A stretch of 64,000 bases of DNA. It comes from Polaribacter sp. MED152 (GTDB lineage: Bacteria; Bacteroidota; Bacteroidia; Flavobacteriales; Flavobacteriaceae). The stretch covers positions 1,178,001 to 1,242,000 of the forward strand of contig NC_020830.1 of assembly GCF_000152945.2 (NCBI RefSeq), read 5' to 3'. How positions within the stretch are numbered: position 1 is the stretch's first letter; each line of letters opens with the position of its first letter. The notes below the pieces were generated by a model that made no database searches, was not told the origin of the DNA, and saw only the letters and a list, made by a program, of their open reading frames with translations. The position numbers were made by a program, and so were the translations under genes. Positions 1 through 9,973 of the stretch are shown here, piece by piece.

Positions 1-734
1 TTGTTTAGTAAATATTCATAACCTAAACCAGAAACCACAACCGATAAAGAAACATTATCTACTTGCTTATTTAACACTGCAGTAGGCCTTTGTAAATGGG
101 CAAAATAACCATCTATGCTTACAAATGCTTGTACTGTATTTTTTTCTTTAAAGTAATATTTTACATTCGATTTTGGAACCCCTGCATTAAAAGACCAAGA
201 TTTATTTACTTGCCTAAAGTAACTTACAAATGGTAATGGAAAAGGTATACCTGTTGTTGTGTTATAGGTTAAACCTAAAATTAGTCTGTAAGGTCTTTTT
301 ATAGTTGTGGCCTTTGTTCTATCATTCACAAAAAATATACCACCATTTAAAAAAAGATCATCTCCTGATATTTTTTCTGTTAAAGTTGATGCTAATCTTG
401 GTGTAATTTTAAAACCTGTTCTCCACCTTTCATTAATTTTAAAAGTGTATCCTAAATTAATATCTAGTACAGTTAATGTTTCTAAAAGTGATTTATCAAA
501 AGGATAACTATCATTTAAATTTAAAAAAATTCTATTGTATTCTGCACCAACAAAAATATACCTATCTTTTTTTAATTCTATAGGATAATTAAGTAGTGCT
601 CTAATTCTAGTGTATTGATCTTCTGAATTACTTTTAGGAATAAAAGAGTATTCTAGCCTTGCTAAATCTGTTAACTGGGCATTAGTAATACCTGCTGATA
701 ATACAAACAGCAGCACTAAAAAACTCTTTTTCAT
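1..734 (-). CDS. Outer-membrane beta-barrel protein, DUF6268-like (3' end outside window)
   Basis: About 244 residues are visible and the C-terminus runs off the window. The ATG at 734 is followed by a clear signal peptide (MKKSF, hydrophobic run, cleavage after TNAQ near residue 20). The mature part has alternating short amphipathic strands with aromatic ends and turns (FVGAEYNRIFLNL, WRTGFKITPRL, PYRLILGLTYN), as in small outer-membrane barrels. It resembles the DUF6268 family of Bacteroidota, recognised by eye. It starts 5 bp after the MscS gene and is the last visible gene of the minus-strand exporter/MscS operon. Function is unknown; an envelope-stress role is only suggested by its neighbours. 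Confidence 0.7.
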   Translation of the reverse strand, partial: MKKSFLVLLFVLSAGITNAQLTDLARLEYSFIPKSNSEDQYTRIRALLNYPIELKKDRYIFVGAEYNRIFLNLNDSYPFDKSLLETLTVLDINLGYTFKINERWRTGFKITPRLASTLTEKISGDDLFLNGGIFFVNDRTKATTIKRPYRLILGLTYNTTTGIPFPLPFVSYFRQVNKSWSFNAGVPKSNVKYYFKEKNTVQAFVSIDGYFAHLQRPTAVLNKQVDNVSLSVVVSGLGYEYLLN

Positions 735-739
735 AGTTC

Positions 740-1606
740 TTATTTTTCGCTAAACATATGCACATCTCTTTGAGGAAAAGGAATGGTTATGTTGTTTTCT
801 CTAAAAGCTTTATCAATTTCAAAACGAATATTGCTTTGGGTAAATCTTACTTCGAAACTATTATTTAATGTAAATGCAACTTTAAAATTTAGACTACTGT
901 CTGCAAAATCTGTAAATAATACCACTGGTGCAGGATTTTCTAAAACAGTAGGTTGTGCCTCTGCAACCTCTAGCAATATTTTTTTCACCAACTGAACATC
1001 TGAGCCATAGGCTACTCCAACATCAACACTTTCTCTAGTTTCTGTTCCGTTTTCTGTCCAATTAAATAAAATGTTGGTTAAATATAAATGATTTGGAATT
1101 ACTAGTACCTTATTGTCTATGGTTACAGCTCTAGTAGTACGTAATCTAATATCTAAAACACGCCCAACTTTACCCTCTAACTCTATAATATCACCTACAT
1201 GAACAGATTGATCTACTAAAATTATAATTCCAGAAAAAATGTCTTGAAACAACGTTTGCAAAGCCAAACCAACACCAATTAAAAGTGCTGCTGACGCTGC
1301 AAAAACAGCAGTAACATTTACTCCTGAAGTATGCATTGCAATTAAGAAAATAATTAAAAAGACAATCCATCTAATATAGCCAAACACACTAACAAACTTC
1401 AGCTTGTCATTATTAGGCATTTTTCTAGTAATAAATTTTCTAATCAAGTTTAGAATAAATGAGGTAACCAATAAGGCCACTACCACAAATAACAAACCTC
1501 TTACTGTAATACTTATCTCATCACTAAAAACAAATGTAAAGTCTAAAATTGAGGTGGTCTCATCTACAATTGTATCCTTAACTTTTTCTAACGTTTCTTG
1601 CTGCAT
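740..1606 (-). CDS. MscS-family small-conductance mechanosensitive channel
   Basis: 288 residues, normal for short MscS proteins. It is predicted to be an inner-membrane channel that opens under membrane tension to release solutes after osmotic downshock. Two N-terminal membrane helices (about residues 30-50 and 70-92) are followed by the Ala/Gly-rich pore helix (about 98-125, AASAALLIGVGLALQTLF). The conserved beta domain start (VGDIIELEGKVGRV) and a soluble alpha/beta C-terminus follow. The ATG directly abuts the stop of the upstream permease gene, so the two are cotranscribed. No key element is missing. Confidence 0.92.
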   Translation of the reverse strand: MQQETLEKVKDTIVDETTSILDFTFVFSDEISITVRGLLFVVVALLVTSFILNLIRKFITRKMPNNDKLKFVSVFGYIRWIVFLIIFLIAMHTSGVNVTAVFAASAALLIGVGLALQTLFQDIFSGIIILVDQSVHVGDIIELEGKVGRVLDIRLRTTRAVTIDNKVLVIPNHLYLTNILFNWTENGTETRESVDVGVAYGSDVQLVKKILLEVAEAQPTVLENPAPVVLFTDFADSSLNFKVAFTLNNSFEVRFTQSNIRFEIDKAFRENNITIPFPQRDVHMFSEK

Positions 1607-2932
1607 TTATCCTTTATATTTTAACCATTTGTATAAATCTTTATAAGTTGGTTTCTTACCATACATTAAAATACCTACTCTGTAAATTTTTGCAGCTAAC
1701 CAAACCATAAAAACAAATGTAACTAAAAGTAGGGTCATAGAAATTGCCAATTCATACCAAGAAACTCCAAAAGGAACTCTCATTAACATTACAATAGGAC
1801 TAGTTAATGGTATGTATGAAAAGGCTACTGAAATTGGACCATGGGGATCGCTTATTACTGTCGCAAAACCAACGTAAACCGCCAAAATTAAAGGCAACAT
1901 AATTGGTAACATAAATTGCTGAGTATCTGTTTCATTATCGACAGCTGCTCCAACTGCCGCAAATAATGAACTGTAAAGCATGTAACCCCCTAAGAAGTAA
2001 AAGATAAATAATAGAAATAATTTTAAAATTGGTAATCTTAAGATTTCTTGAACTACTACTTGCATTTTGTCTGCTCCTGCAGCCTGTTTAGCAGCCTCTA
2101 ATTGTTCTGGGGATATATTTTCGGTTTGCATTTCAACCATATCTACACCGAATATAGAAGAAGCTACAGTTGTAATTATAAAAATTATGATACCCCAAAT
2201 AAAGAATTGCAATAAACCTGCAGAGGCATTACCTATAATTTTACCCAGCATTAACTGAAAAGGTTTTACAGAGGAAACTATAACTTCTATAATTCTACTT
2301 GTTTTTTCTTCAATTACACTTCTCATTACAGAAGTACCATAAACCATTACAAAAACCATGAGTAAATAACCTGCAATAGCTCCTACTCCAATTTTTAAAC
2401 CGTTAATTAATTTAGAAGATTCTTCACCCGAAAAATTATACATCTTAATATCCGATTGCACTCTTGATGCATTAATCTTGTCAATATCAATACCAAAGTT
2501 ATTTAATTTTTCATTTCGAATTTTAGATTCTACCTTGCTTTCTAAGGAATTCATTACAGACATTCCTGGTGAATCTTTTGAGTAAAATTCAATAGATTTG
2601 GCAAGTATTTCTAAACTGTCTTGCTGTGGAATAATTAATGCTCCGTAAAAATCACCCTCTTCAACTTTCTTTTTGGTTTCCTCTATACCATAAGATGTAA
2701 AATCTTTATAGTGTAATGTTTTGGTATTTTTAAAATCATCTTGAGAGAACAAACCAGAATTATCTACATAAACAATTTGTTTCACTTTTTCATCGTTCTT
2801 TTTCATTAAGAAAAAGACCAAAGCACCCATCCCTACCATAATTAGAGGACTTAAAAAAGTCATCACTATAAACGATTTATTACGAACCTTAGCAATAAAT
2901 TCTCTTTGTATAATTAGTTTTAACTTGCTCAT
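1607..2932 (-). CDS. ABC-2 type transporter permease (NatB-like)
   Basis: 441 residues. This is the membrane subunit of an ABC exporter, partner of the ATPase encoded 4 bp upstream. One N-terminal helix (about residues 20-42) is followed by a large extracytoplasmic domain (about 45-180). Five or more helices then follow, including the conserved EEKTSRIIEVIVSSVKPFQL segment typical of the NatB/ABC2_membrane_3 family. NatAB in Bacillus exports sodium. Here the substrate cannot be read from sequence, and drug, lipid or peptide export is equally possible. The operon continues into mscS with no gap. Confidence 0.88.
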   Translation of the reverse strand: MSKLKLIIQREFIAKVRNKSFIVMTFLSPLIMVGMGALVFFLMKKNDEKVKQIVYVDNSGLFSQDDFKNTKTLHYKDFTSYGIEETKKKVEEGDFYGALIIPQQDSLEILAKSIEFYSKDSPGMSVMNSLESKVESKIRNEKLNNFGIDIDKINASRVQSDIKMYNFSGEESSKLINGLKIGVGAIAGYLLMVFVMVYGTSVMRSVIEEKTSRIIEVIVSSVKPFQLMLGKIIGNASAGLLQFFIWGIIIFIITTVASSIFGVDMVEMQTENISPEQLEAAKQAAGADKMQVVVQEILRLPILKLFLLFIFYFLGGYMLYSSLFAAVGAAVDNETDTQQFMLPIMLPLILAVYVGFATVISDPHGPISVAFSYIPLTSPIVMLMRVPFGVSWYELAISMTLLLVTFVFMVWLAAKIYRVGILMYGKKPTYKDLYKWLKYKG

Positions 2933-2936
2933 TTTC

Positions 2937-3866
2937 TTATTGATTTTTGCTTACAGCTTGAATAAAAATATCGTTTGCACTAGGTATTAACTCAACAAAG
3001 TGTTGCACTTGACCTTTGCTTGTTAAAAATGATAATAAATCATTAGAAGTATCACTGGCTCCTAATTTTACATTCATAGTAAGTTCATTACCTAACAGTT
3101 TAAAATCTGCAGGAAATACTGTGAAATTTTCTTTTAAACTTGCCTCTACTTCTTTTGGATTAGCAGTATGCAAACCCACTTGAAAGGTATTAGTTCTAAA
3201 TTCACGTTTTATATCAGATAGTTTACCATCTAATATTTTATTAGATCTATTAATAAGTGCGATTTCATCACACATCTCCTCTACAGATTCCATTCTATGC
3301 GTCGAAAAAATAATAGTAGCACCTTCATCTCTTAATTGCAAAATTTCTTTGGCTATAATTTGAGCGTTTATAGGATCGAATCCAGAAAAAGGTTCATCAA
3401 AAATCAACAACTTAGGATTGTGCATTACAGTAACAATAAATTGTACTTTTTGAGCCATACCTTTAGAAAGTTCTTCAATTTTCTTATTCCACCAAGCCAT
3501 AATATCAAACTTCTCAAACCAATATTTTAAGCGTTTTTTGGCTTCAGCTTTACTCAAACCTTTTAATTGAGCTAAATACAAAGCTTGTTCACCTACTTTC
3601 ATAGATTTATACAAACCACGTTCTTCTGGCAAATAACCAATATCTGCTGTATGTTTTGGTGCCAAAAGCTCACCATCTAAATAAACAGAACCAGAATCTG
3701 CCATAGTAATTTGGTTAATAATTCTAATTAAAGAGGTTTTACCAGCTCCATTTGGTCCTAATAAACCATAAACACTTCCTTTAGGTATGTGGAGAGACAC
3801 ATCATTTAATGCTCTAAAATCCCCATAATTTTTTACAACATTATTAATTTCTAATAAATTACTCAT
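2937..3866 (-). CDS. ABC transporter ATP-binding protein (NatA-like)
   Basis: 309 residues. It is the cytoplasmic ATPase that energises the permease encoded downstream. Walker A is GPNGAGKT (residues 37-44), the signature is LSKGMAQKVQ (about 134), Walker B ends in LLIFDEPFSGFDP, and a switch His lies in IIFSTHRM. The C-terminal 80 residues form the DUF4162-type domain common in NatA-like ATPases. It is first in a four-gene minus-strand operon. A perfect TAnnTTTG element lies about 45 bp upstream. The divergent region upstream is shared with marR, so crosstalk is possible but unproven. Confidence 0.92.
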   Translation of the reverse strand: MSNLLEINNVVKNYGDFRALNDVSLHIPKGSVYGLLGPNGAGKTSLIRIINQITMADSGSVYLDGELLAPKHTADIGYLPEERGLYKSMKVGEQALYLAQLKGLSKAEAKKRLKYWFEKFDIMAWWNKKIEELSKGMAQKVQFIVTVMHNPKLLIFDEPFSGFDPINAQIIAKEILQLRDEGATIIFSTHRMESVEEMCDEIALINRSNKILDGKLSDIKREFRTNTFQVGLHTANPKEVEASLKENFTVFPADFKLLGNELTMNVKLGASDTSNDLLSFLTSKGQVQHFVELIPSANDIFIQAVSKNQ

Positions 3867-3909
3867 TGGCTTTTTTATTAATTGTATTTCAAAATAAGAA
3901 CGCTTCTTA

Positions 3910-3917
3910 CAAACTTA
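3910..3917 (-). promoter_or_regulatory. -7 promoter element of the exporter/MscS operon
   Basis: Read on the minus strand this is TAAGTTTG, a perfect match to the Bacteroidota -7 consensus TAnnTTTG. It places a transcription start near 3904, giving a leader of about 38 nt before the ABC ATPase ATG at 3866. Confidence 0.6.
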
Positions 3918-3971
3918 CATATTTTAATTAGTAAAGAAAACATAGATAATGTTACAAATAAATAAAATGTT

Positions 3972-4028
3972 AAATTTACTATGCATGCATAACTTTTTTT
4001 AAATTTACTATGCATGCATAGTAAATTT
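3972..4028. promoter_or_regulatory. Double MarR-type operator upstream of marR-fadNAE
   Basis: Positions 4001-4028 form a perfect 28-bp palindrome with core TTACTATGCATGCATAGTAA. A second copy at 3972-3993 has an identical left arm and central ATGCATGCAT but a degenerate right arm; the two copies are offset by 29 bp. The perfect copy ends 3 bp before the -7 element at 4032, so a bound repressor would block RNA polymerase. Adjacency to a MarR gene and recurrence of the palindrome at 63048-63067 support an operator. Binding itself is inferred. Confidence 0.75.
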
Positions 4029-4031
4029 TTA

Positions 4032-4039
4032 TATCTTTG
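4032..4039 (+). promoter_or_regulatory. -7 promoter element of marR-fadNAE
   Basis: TATCTTTG matches TAnnTTTG exactly. Only 5 nt separate it from the marR ATG at 4045, so the expected transcription start falls on or next to the A of ATG. The mRNA would be leaderless or nearly so. Confidence 0.6.
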
Positions 4040-4044
4040 ATGTC

Positions 4045-4500
4045 ATGGATAAAAATAAATCTATAGATCATCAATTAAGAGCAACTTGGCAAGCAGTTGC
4101 AAAAATGTATAACGAACAAGCTACAAATTACAGTAGCACAATGTCTATGGCATTTGTTCTACTTACTATAGATAAAGAAAAAGGCACACCAAGTACTGCT
4201 TTAGGCCCTTTAATGGGGATGGAACCTACTAGTCTTTCTAGAATATTAAAATCTATGGAAGAAAAAGGGGCTATCTCCAGAGAAAAAAACCCTGAAGATG
4301 GTAGAAGTGTAATTATTAAGCTTACAGATTATGGTTTAGAAATGCGTAAATTTTCTAAAAGCCATGTGTACCAATTTAATAATGTAGTAAGAGAATATGT
4401 TACAGAAGACGAATTAGAATCTTTCTTTAAAGTTATGGTTACTATCAACAAACTTATTGCTGAAAAGAAAATTTTTGAACCTATAAATCAAGATAAATAA
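4045..4500 (+). CDS. MarR-family transcriptional regulator of the beta-oxidation operon
   Basis: 151 residues, normal MarR size. N- and C-terminal helices for dimerisation flank a winged helix-turn-helix (about residues 45-110): recognition helix MEPTSLSRILKSMEEKG, wing DGRSVIIKLTDYG. It is the first gene of a marR-fadN-fadA-fadE operon (17 bp to fadN) and sits beside two palindromes, so autoregulation of the whole operon is likely. By analogy with other fatty-acid repressors the ligand could be a fatty acid or acyl-CoA; that is inference. The start follows the -7 element by 5 nt, and no better downstream start is seen. Confidence 0.9.
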   Translation: MDKNKSIDHQLRATWQAVAKMYNEQATNYSSTMSMAFVLLTIDKEKGTPSTALGPLMGMEPTSLSRILKSMEEKGAISREKNPEDGRSVIIKLTDYGLEMRKFSKSHVYQFNNVVREYVTEDELESFFKVMVTINKLIAEKKIFEPINQDK

Positions 4501-4517
4501 AATCAAACTATAAACAA

Positions 4518-6923
4518 ATGACAAGAAGAATTAAAAAAGTAGCCATTATTGGATCTGGAATTATGGGATCTGGTATTGCATGTCACTTTGCGAATATTGG
4601 TGTAGAAGTTCTTTTATTGGATATTGTTCCAAGAGAATTAACTGATAAAGAAAAAGCGAAGGGACTTACGTTAGAAGACAAAGTAGTTCGTAATCGTTTA
4701 GTAAATGATGCTTTAGCAGCTTCTTTAAAATCAAAACCATCACCTATTTATAGTCAGAAATTTGCAAGTAGAATTACTACTGGTAATATTGATGATGATT
4801 TACATTTAGTTAAAGATGTAGATTGGGTAATGGAAGTTGTTGTAGAACGATTAGATATTAAAAAATCTGTTTTTGAAAAAATTGAAGAGCACAGAACACC
4901 TGGTACTTTAATTACTTCAAATACTTCTGGTATTCCTATCAAATTTATGAATGAAGGCAGAAGTGAAGATTTTCAAAAACACTTTGCTGTAACTCACTTT
5001 TTTAATCCACCAAGATATTTAAAACTTTTCGAGGTTGTTCCTGGTCCTAATTGTAAACAAGAAGTTACAGACTTCTTAATGATGTATGGTGATAAGTTTT
5101 TGGGTAAAACATCTGTTTTAGCAAAAGATACTCCAGCATTCATTGGAAATAGAATTGGTATTTTCGGTATTATGAGTTTATTTCATGTAGTTAAAGAAAT
5201 GGACTTAACTATAGAAGAAGTAGATAAATTGACAGGTCCAGTAATTGGGCGTCCAAAATCTGCAACTTTTAGAACTATAGATGTTGTTGGTTTAGATACT
5301 TTGGTGCATACTGCAAACGGAGTGAAAGACAATTGTCCTGAGGATGAAATGAGAGACCAGTTTGTTATTCCTGATTTTGTTAATCATATGATGGAAAACA
5401 AAATGTTAGGTAGTAAAACCAAACAAGGTTTTTATAAAATGACAAAAGACGCTAATGGTAAAAAGAACATTTTATCATTAGACTTAAATACGTTAGAATA
5501 CAGAGAAAAGAAACGTGCAAAGTTTGCAACTCTTGAGTTAACCAAAACCATAGATAATGTTGCTGATCGTTTTAAAGTACTTGTAGCAGGTAAAGATAAA
5601 GCTGGTGAATTCTACAGAAAATCATTTGCAGCAATGTTTGCCTACGTACAAAACAGAATTCCTGAAATCTCTGACGAATTGTATAGAATAGATGATGGTT
5701 TAAGAGCAGGTTTTGGTTGGGAGCATGGACCATTCCAAATTTGGGATGCTATTGGTGTAGCCAAAGGTGTAGAAATCATGAAAGCAGAAGGTTATGAAAT
5801 TGCATCTTGGGTAGAAGAAATGTTATTAAACAATAACGATGCTTTCTATACAGTAAAAGATGGAGCAACATATTACTATGATGTTGTTACTAAAACGCAA
5901 ACTAAAAAGCCAGGTCAAGATTCATTCATCATTCTAGATAACATTAGAAAATCAAACGAGGTTTGGAAAAACTCAGGTGCTGTAATTGAAGATTTAGGAG
6001 ATGGAATTTTAAATTTAGAATTCCAATCTAAAATGAATACAATTGGTGGCGATGTTTTAGCTGCAGTAAATAAAGCAATAGACTTAGCTGAAAAAAATTA
6101 CCAAGGCTTAGTAGTTGGTAATCAAGCAGCAAACTTTTCTGTTGGTGCCAACATTGGTATGATTTTTATGATGGCTGCAGAACAAGAATATGATGAGCTT
6201 AATATGGCTATCAAATATTTCCAAGACACAATGATGCGTATGCGTTATTCTGCAATTCCAACTATTTCTGCTCCTCATGGAATGGCTTTAGGTGGTGGTT
6301 GTGAAATTTCTTTACATGCAGATAAAGTTGTTGCAGCTGCAGAAACTTACATGGGTCTTGTAGAGTTTGGAGTTGGAGTAATTCCTGGTGGAGGTGGTTC
6401 TAAAGAAATGGCTTTAAGAGCTTCTGATAAGTTTGATAAAGGTGATGTACAATTAAACGTACTGCAAGAGCACTTTTTAACTATTGGTATGGCTAAAGTA
6501 GCAACCTCTGCTTATGAAGCTTTCGATTTAGGATTATTACAAAAAGGAAAAGATGTAGTTGTTGTAAACAAAGACAGACAAATTGCACAAGCTAAAAAGC
6601 ACGCAGTATTAATGGCTGAAGCTGGTTATACACAACCTGTAAAACGTAAAGATGTTTTAGTTTTAGGTAAGCAAGCATTAGGAATGTTCTTAGTAGGTAC
6701 AGATTCTATGGAAGCAAGCAACTACATTTCTGCTCACGATCAAAAAATAGCTAACAAATTAGCTTATGTAATGGCTGGTGGAGATTTATCTGAACCAACT
6801 AAAGTATCAGAGCAATATTTATTAGACATCGAACGTGAAGCATTCTTAAGTTTATGTACAGAGCGTAAAACTTTAGAAAGAATCCAACACATGTTAAAAA
6901 CAGGTAAACCTTTAAGAAACTAA
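4518..6923 (+). CDS. fadN: Bifunctional 3-hydroxyacyl-CoA dehydrogenase / enoyl-CoA hydratase (FadN-type)
   Basis: 801 residues. It hydrates trans-2-enoyl-CoA and oxidises the resulting 3-hydroxyacyl-CoA with NAD in fatty-acid beta-oxidation. The dehydrogenase comes first: the Rossmann motif GSGIMGSG is at residues 12-19, and the conserved THFFNPPRYLKLFEVVPG segment lies near 160-180. The crotonase-like domain is C-terminal (about 490-690, with ALGGGCE and the PGGGG loop). This order is the reverse of E. coli FadB and matches Bacillus FadN. The order fadN-fadA-fadE also matches the Bacillus operon. Cytoplasmic; the thiolase gene follows after 4 bp. Confidence 0.93.
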   Translation: MTRRIKKVAIIGSGIMGSGIACHFANIGVEVLLLDIVPRELTDKEKAKGLTLEDKVVRNRLVNDALAASLKSKPSPIYSQKFASRITTGNIDDDLHLVKDVDWVMEVVVERLDIKKSVFEKIEEHRTPGTLITSNTSGIPIKFMNEGRSEDFQKHFAVTHFFNPPRYLKLFEVVPGPNCKQEVTDFLMMYGDKFLGKTSVLAKDTPAFIGNRIGIFGIMSLFHVVKEMDLTIEEVDKLTGPVIGRPKSATFRTIDVVGLDTLVHTANGVKDNCPEDEMRDQFVIPDFVNHMMENKMLGSKTKQGFYKMTKDANGKKNILSLDLNTLEYREKKRAKFATLELTKTIDNVADRFKVLVAGKDKAGEFYRKSFAAMFAYVQNRIPEISDELYRIDDGLRAGFGWEHGPFQIWDAIGVAKGVEIMKAEGYEIASWVEEMLLNNNDAFYTVKDGATYYYDVVTKTQTKKPGQDSFIILDNIRKSNEVWKNSGAVIEDLGDGILNLEFQSKMNTIGGDVLAAVNKAIDLAEKNYQGLVVGNQAANFSVGANIGMIFMMAAEQEYDELNMAIKYFQDTMMRMRYSAIPTISAPHGMALGGGCEISLHADKVVAAAETYMGLVEFGVGVIPGGGGSKEMALRASDKFDKGDVQLNVLQEHFLTIGMAKVATSAYEAFDLGLLQKGKDVVVVNKDRQIAQAKKHAVLMAEAGYTQPVKRKDVLVLGKQALGMFLVGTDSMEASNYISAHDQKIANKLAYVMAGGDLSEPTKVSEQYLLDIEREAFLSLCTERKTLERIQHMLKTGKPLRN

Positions 6924-6927
6924 GAAA

Positions 6928-8118
6928 ATGAAAACAGCATATATAGTAAAAGCATATAGAACAGCAGTTGGTAAAGCACCAAAAGGACTGTTTAGATTTA
7001 AAAGAGCAGATGAATTAGCTGCAGAAACCATTCAATATATGATGAATGAACTGCCTGATTTTGATAAAAAAAGAATTGATGATGTAATTGTAGGTAATGC
7101 AATGCCAGAAGGTTCTCAAGGTTTAAATATGGCACGTTTAATTTCTTTAATGGGGTTAGATATTGTTGATGTACCTGGAGTAACTGTAAATCGTTTTTGT
7201 TCTTCAGGATTAGAAACAATTGGTATGGCTGTTGCAAAAATTCAAGCAGGAATGGCCGACTGTATTATTGCAGGTGGTGCAGAGAGCATGAGTTCAGTTC
7301 CTATGACAGGTTTTAAACCAGAATTAAACTATGATACAGTTGCATCTGGTCATGAAGAATATTATTGGGGTATGGGTAATACTGCAGAAGCAGTTGCCAA
7401 TGAATTTAATGTTTCTAGAAAAGATCAAGATGAATTTGCTTTAAACTCACATTTAAAAGCTTTAAGAGCCTTAGAGGAAAATAGATTCCAAGATCAAATT
7501 GTACCTATTGATGTAGAGCAAACTTATGTTGATGCTAATGGTAAAAAAGCAACTAAAAAGTATACAGTAAACAAAGACGAAGGTCCACGTAAGGGTTCAA
7601 ACATTGAAGGTTTAGCTAGATTACGTCCTGTTTTTGCAGCAAATGGTAGTGTAACTGCAGGTAACTCATCTCAAATGAGTGATGGTGCTGCTTTTGCCAT
7701 GATTATGAGCGAAGACATGGTTAAAGAACTAAATCTAGAACCAATTGCAAGAATGGTAAGTTATGCTGCTGCAGGTGTACCTCCAAGAATTATGGGTATT
7801 GGTCCTGTTGCTGCAATTCCGAAAGCATTAAAACAAGCAGGCTTAAATCAAAATGATATAGGGCTTATTGAATTGAATGAAGCTTTTGCTTCTCAATCTT
7901 TAGCTGTAATTCGTGAATTAGGCTTAGATAAAGACATCATTAATGTAAATGGTGGTGCAATTGCTTTAGGACATCCTTTAGGTTGTACAGGTGCAAAATT
8001 ATCTGTTCAATTATTTGATGAAATGCGTAAAAGAGAAATGAATAACAAATACGGAATGGTAACCATGTGTGTTGGAACAGGACAAGGTGCAGCAGGTATT
8101 TTTGAATTTTTAAATTAA
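6928..8118 (+). CDS. fadA: Acetyl-CoA C-acyltransferase (3-ketoacyl-CoA thiolase)
   Basis: 396 residues, full thiolase length. It cleaves 3-ketoacyl-CoA with CoA into acetyl-CoA and a shortened acyl-CoA, the last beta-oxidation step. The nucleophile is Cys91 in NRFCSSG. The second triad appears as [20 protein letters not shown] (His) and [13 protein letters not shown] (Cys). It lies 4 bp after fadN and 21 bp before the acyl-CoA dehydrogenase gene. No biosynthetic thiolase neighbours are present, so the degradative role is favoured. Confidence 0.94.
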   Translation: MKTAYIVKAYRTAVGKAPKGLFRFKRADELAAETIQYMMNELPDFDKKRIDDVIVGNAMPEGSQGLNMARLISLMGLDIVDVPGVTVNRFCSSGLETIGMAVAKIQAGMADCIIAGGAESMSSVPMTGFKPELNYDTVASGHEEYYWGMGNTAEAVANEFNVSRKDQDEFALNSHLKALRALEENRFQDQIVPIDVEQTYVDANGKKATKKYTVNKDEGPRKGSNIEGLARLRPVFAANGSVTAGNSSQMSDGAAFAMIMSEDMVKELNLEPIARMVSYAAAGVPPRIMGIGPVAAIPKALKQAGLNQNDIGLIELNEAFASQSLAVIRELGLDKDIINVNGGAIALGHPLGCTGAKLSVQLFDEMRKREMNNKYGMVTMCVGTGQGAAGIFEFLN

Positions 8119-8139
8119 ACTTCCCAAAAAAACAAAATT

Positions 8140-9948
8140 ATGGAAACAACAAATAAAGAAATTTTAAGAGGAGGTCAATTCCTTGTAAAAGAATCAAAGT
8201 GCGAAGACATATTTACTCCAGAAGATTTTTCTGAAGAGCAAATAATGATGAAAGAAGCTGTAAAAGAATTTACAGATAGAGAAATTGTAGCTCACAGAGA
8301 TCGTTTTGAAGCTAAAGATTATGCTTTAACAGAAGAAGTGATGAAAAAAGCTGGAGAACTTGGCTTTTTAGGTGTAGCTGTTCCTGAAGAATATGGAGGA
8401 ATGGGTATGGGCTTTGTATCTACTATGATTACTTGTGAATACATTTCTAGTGGAAATGGTTCTTTAAGTACTGCTTTTGGTGCGCATACAGGTATTGGTA
8501 CTATGCCAATTACATTATATGGTACAGAAGAGCAAAAACAAAAATACGTACCTAAATTAGCTTCTGGTGAGTGGATGGGTGCCTACTGTTTAACTGAACC
8601 AGGTGCTGGTTCTGATGCAAACTCTGGTAAAACTACTGCTGAGTTATCAGAAGATGGTAAATCGTATAAGATTAACGGACAAAAAATGTGGATTTCAAAT
8701 GCAGGTTTCTGTAATTTGATGATTGTTTTTGCACGTATTGAAGATGATAAAAACATTACTGGTTTTATTGTGGAATATGATGCAGCAAATCCAAATGGAA
8801 TTACCTTAGGTGAAGAAGAGCACAAATTAGGTATTAGAGCAAGTTCTACAAGACAAGTATTTTTTAACGATACTGTTGTACCAGCAGAAAATATGTTATC
8901 TGTTAGAGGTGGTGGATTCAAGATTGCTGTAAATGCATTAAACGTTGGTCGTATTAAATTGGCTGCAGCTTGTATTGATTCTCAAAGAAGAGTATTAACA
9001 ACTGCCTTACAATATGCTAACGAAAGAAAACAATTTAAAACTCCTATTGCAGACTTTGGAGCTATAAAAGCAAAATTAGCAGAAATGGCTACTAACTGTT
9101 ACGCAGGTGAATCTGCCAGTTATAGAGCTGCTAAAGATATAGAAGACAGAATCGAAATGAGAATGGCTGCAGGTAACTCTCATCAAGAAGCAGAATTAAA
9201 AGGTGTAGAAGAATATGCAATTGAATGTTCTATCTTAAAAGTTACTGTATCTGAAGATGTTCAAGCCTGTGCAGATGAAGGTATCCAAATTTTTGGAGGA
9301 ATGGGATTCTCTGAAGAAACACCTATGGAAGCTGCTTGGAGAGATGCAAGAATTGCTCGTATTTACGAAGGTACAAACGAAATTAACAGAATGCTTTCAG
9401 TAGGAATGTTAATTAAAAAAGCAATGAAAGGTCATGTAGATTTATTAGGCCCTGCAACTGCAGTTGCTGATGAATTAATGGGAATACCATCTTTTGATAC
9501 TCCAGATTATTCTGAATTATTTGCAGAAGAAAAAGAAATGATTGCTAAACTTAAGAAAGTATTTTTAATGGTTGCAGGTTCTGCAATTCAAAAATACGGA
9601 CCAGATTTAGAACAACATCAACAGTTATTATTAGCTGCTGCTGAAATTTTAAATGAAGTGTATATGGCAGAATCAACTTTATTACGTACAGAGAAAAATG
9701 CTAAACGTTTTGGAGAAGATGCACAAGCAGGACAAATTGCAATGGCTAAATTATACTTATACAATGCAGTAGAAATTGTTGCTAAAAATGGTAGAGAAGG
9801 TATTGTTTCTTTTGCTGAAGGAGATGAACAACGTATGTTATTGATGGGATTAAAGCGTTTTACTAAATACGCAAACTATCCTAATGTAGTTGCTCTACGT
9901 AACCAAATAGCAGACATTATGAAAGCTGAAAACAAATATTCTTTTTAA
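8140..9948 (+). CDS. fadE: Acyl-CoA dehydrogenase (FadE-type, Bacillus-like long form)
   Basis: 602 residues. An FAD enzyme making trans-2-enoyl-CoA, the first beta-oxidation step. N-terminal helical domain, then the beta domain with the FAD/substrate motif YCLTEPGAGSDANSGKT (about residues 150-165) and WISNAGF. The C-terminal helical domain carries YEGTNEINRM around the usual catalytic base region. About 150 extra C-terminal residues, beyond a 380-residue short-chain enzyme, match the long ACAD subfamily. Last gene of the marR-fadNAE operon, followed by a terminator. The electron acceptor (ETF) is not in this window. Confidence 0.93.
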   Translation: METTNKEILRGGQFLVKESKCEDIFTPEDFSEEQIMMKEAVKEFTDREIVAHRDRFEAKDYALTEEVMKKAGELGFLGVAVPEEYGGMGMGFVSTMITCEYISSGNGSLSTAFGAHTGIGTMPITLYGTEEQKQKYVPKLASGEWMGAYCLTEPGAGSDANSGKTTAELSEDGKSYKINGQKMWISNAGFCNLMIVFARIEDDKNITGFIVEYDAANPNGITLGEEEHKLGIRASSTRQVFFNDTVVPAENMLSVRGGGFKIAVNALNVGRIKLAAACIDSQRRVLTTALQYANERKQFKTPIADFGAIKAKLAEMATNCYAGESASYRAAKDIEDRIEMRMAAGNSHQEAELKGVEEYAIECSILKVTVSEDVQACADEGIQIFGGMGFSEETPMEAAWRDARIARIYEGTNEINRMLSVGMLIKKAMKGHVDLLGPATAVADELMGIPSFDTPDYSELFAEEKEMIAKLKKVFLMVAGSAIQKYGPDLEQHQQLLLAAAEILNEVYMAESTLLRTEKNAKRFGEDAQAGQIAMAKLYLYNAVEIVAKNGREGIVSFAEGDEQRMLLMGLKRFTKYANYPNVVALRNQIADIMKAENKYSF

Positions 9949-9973
9949 ATAAAATTCAAATTATTTACTTGCT

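Noticed and set aside
8583..8921. 112-residue reading frame opposite fadE
   Set aside because: Shadow frame within a conserved ACAD domain.
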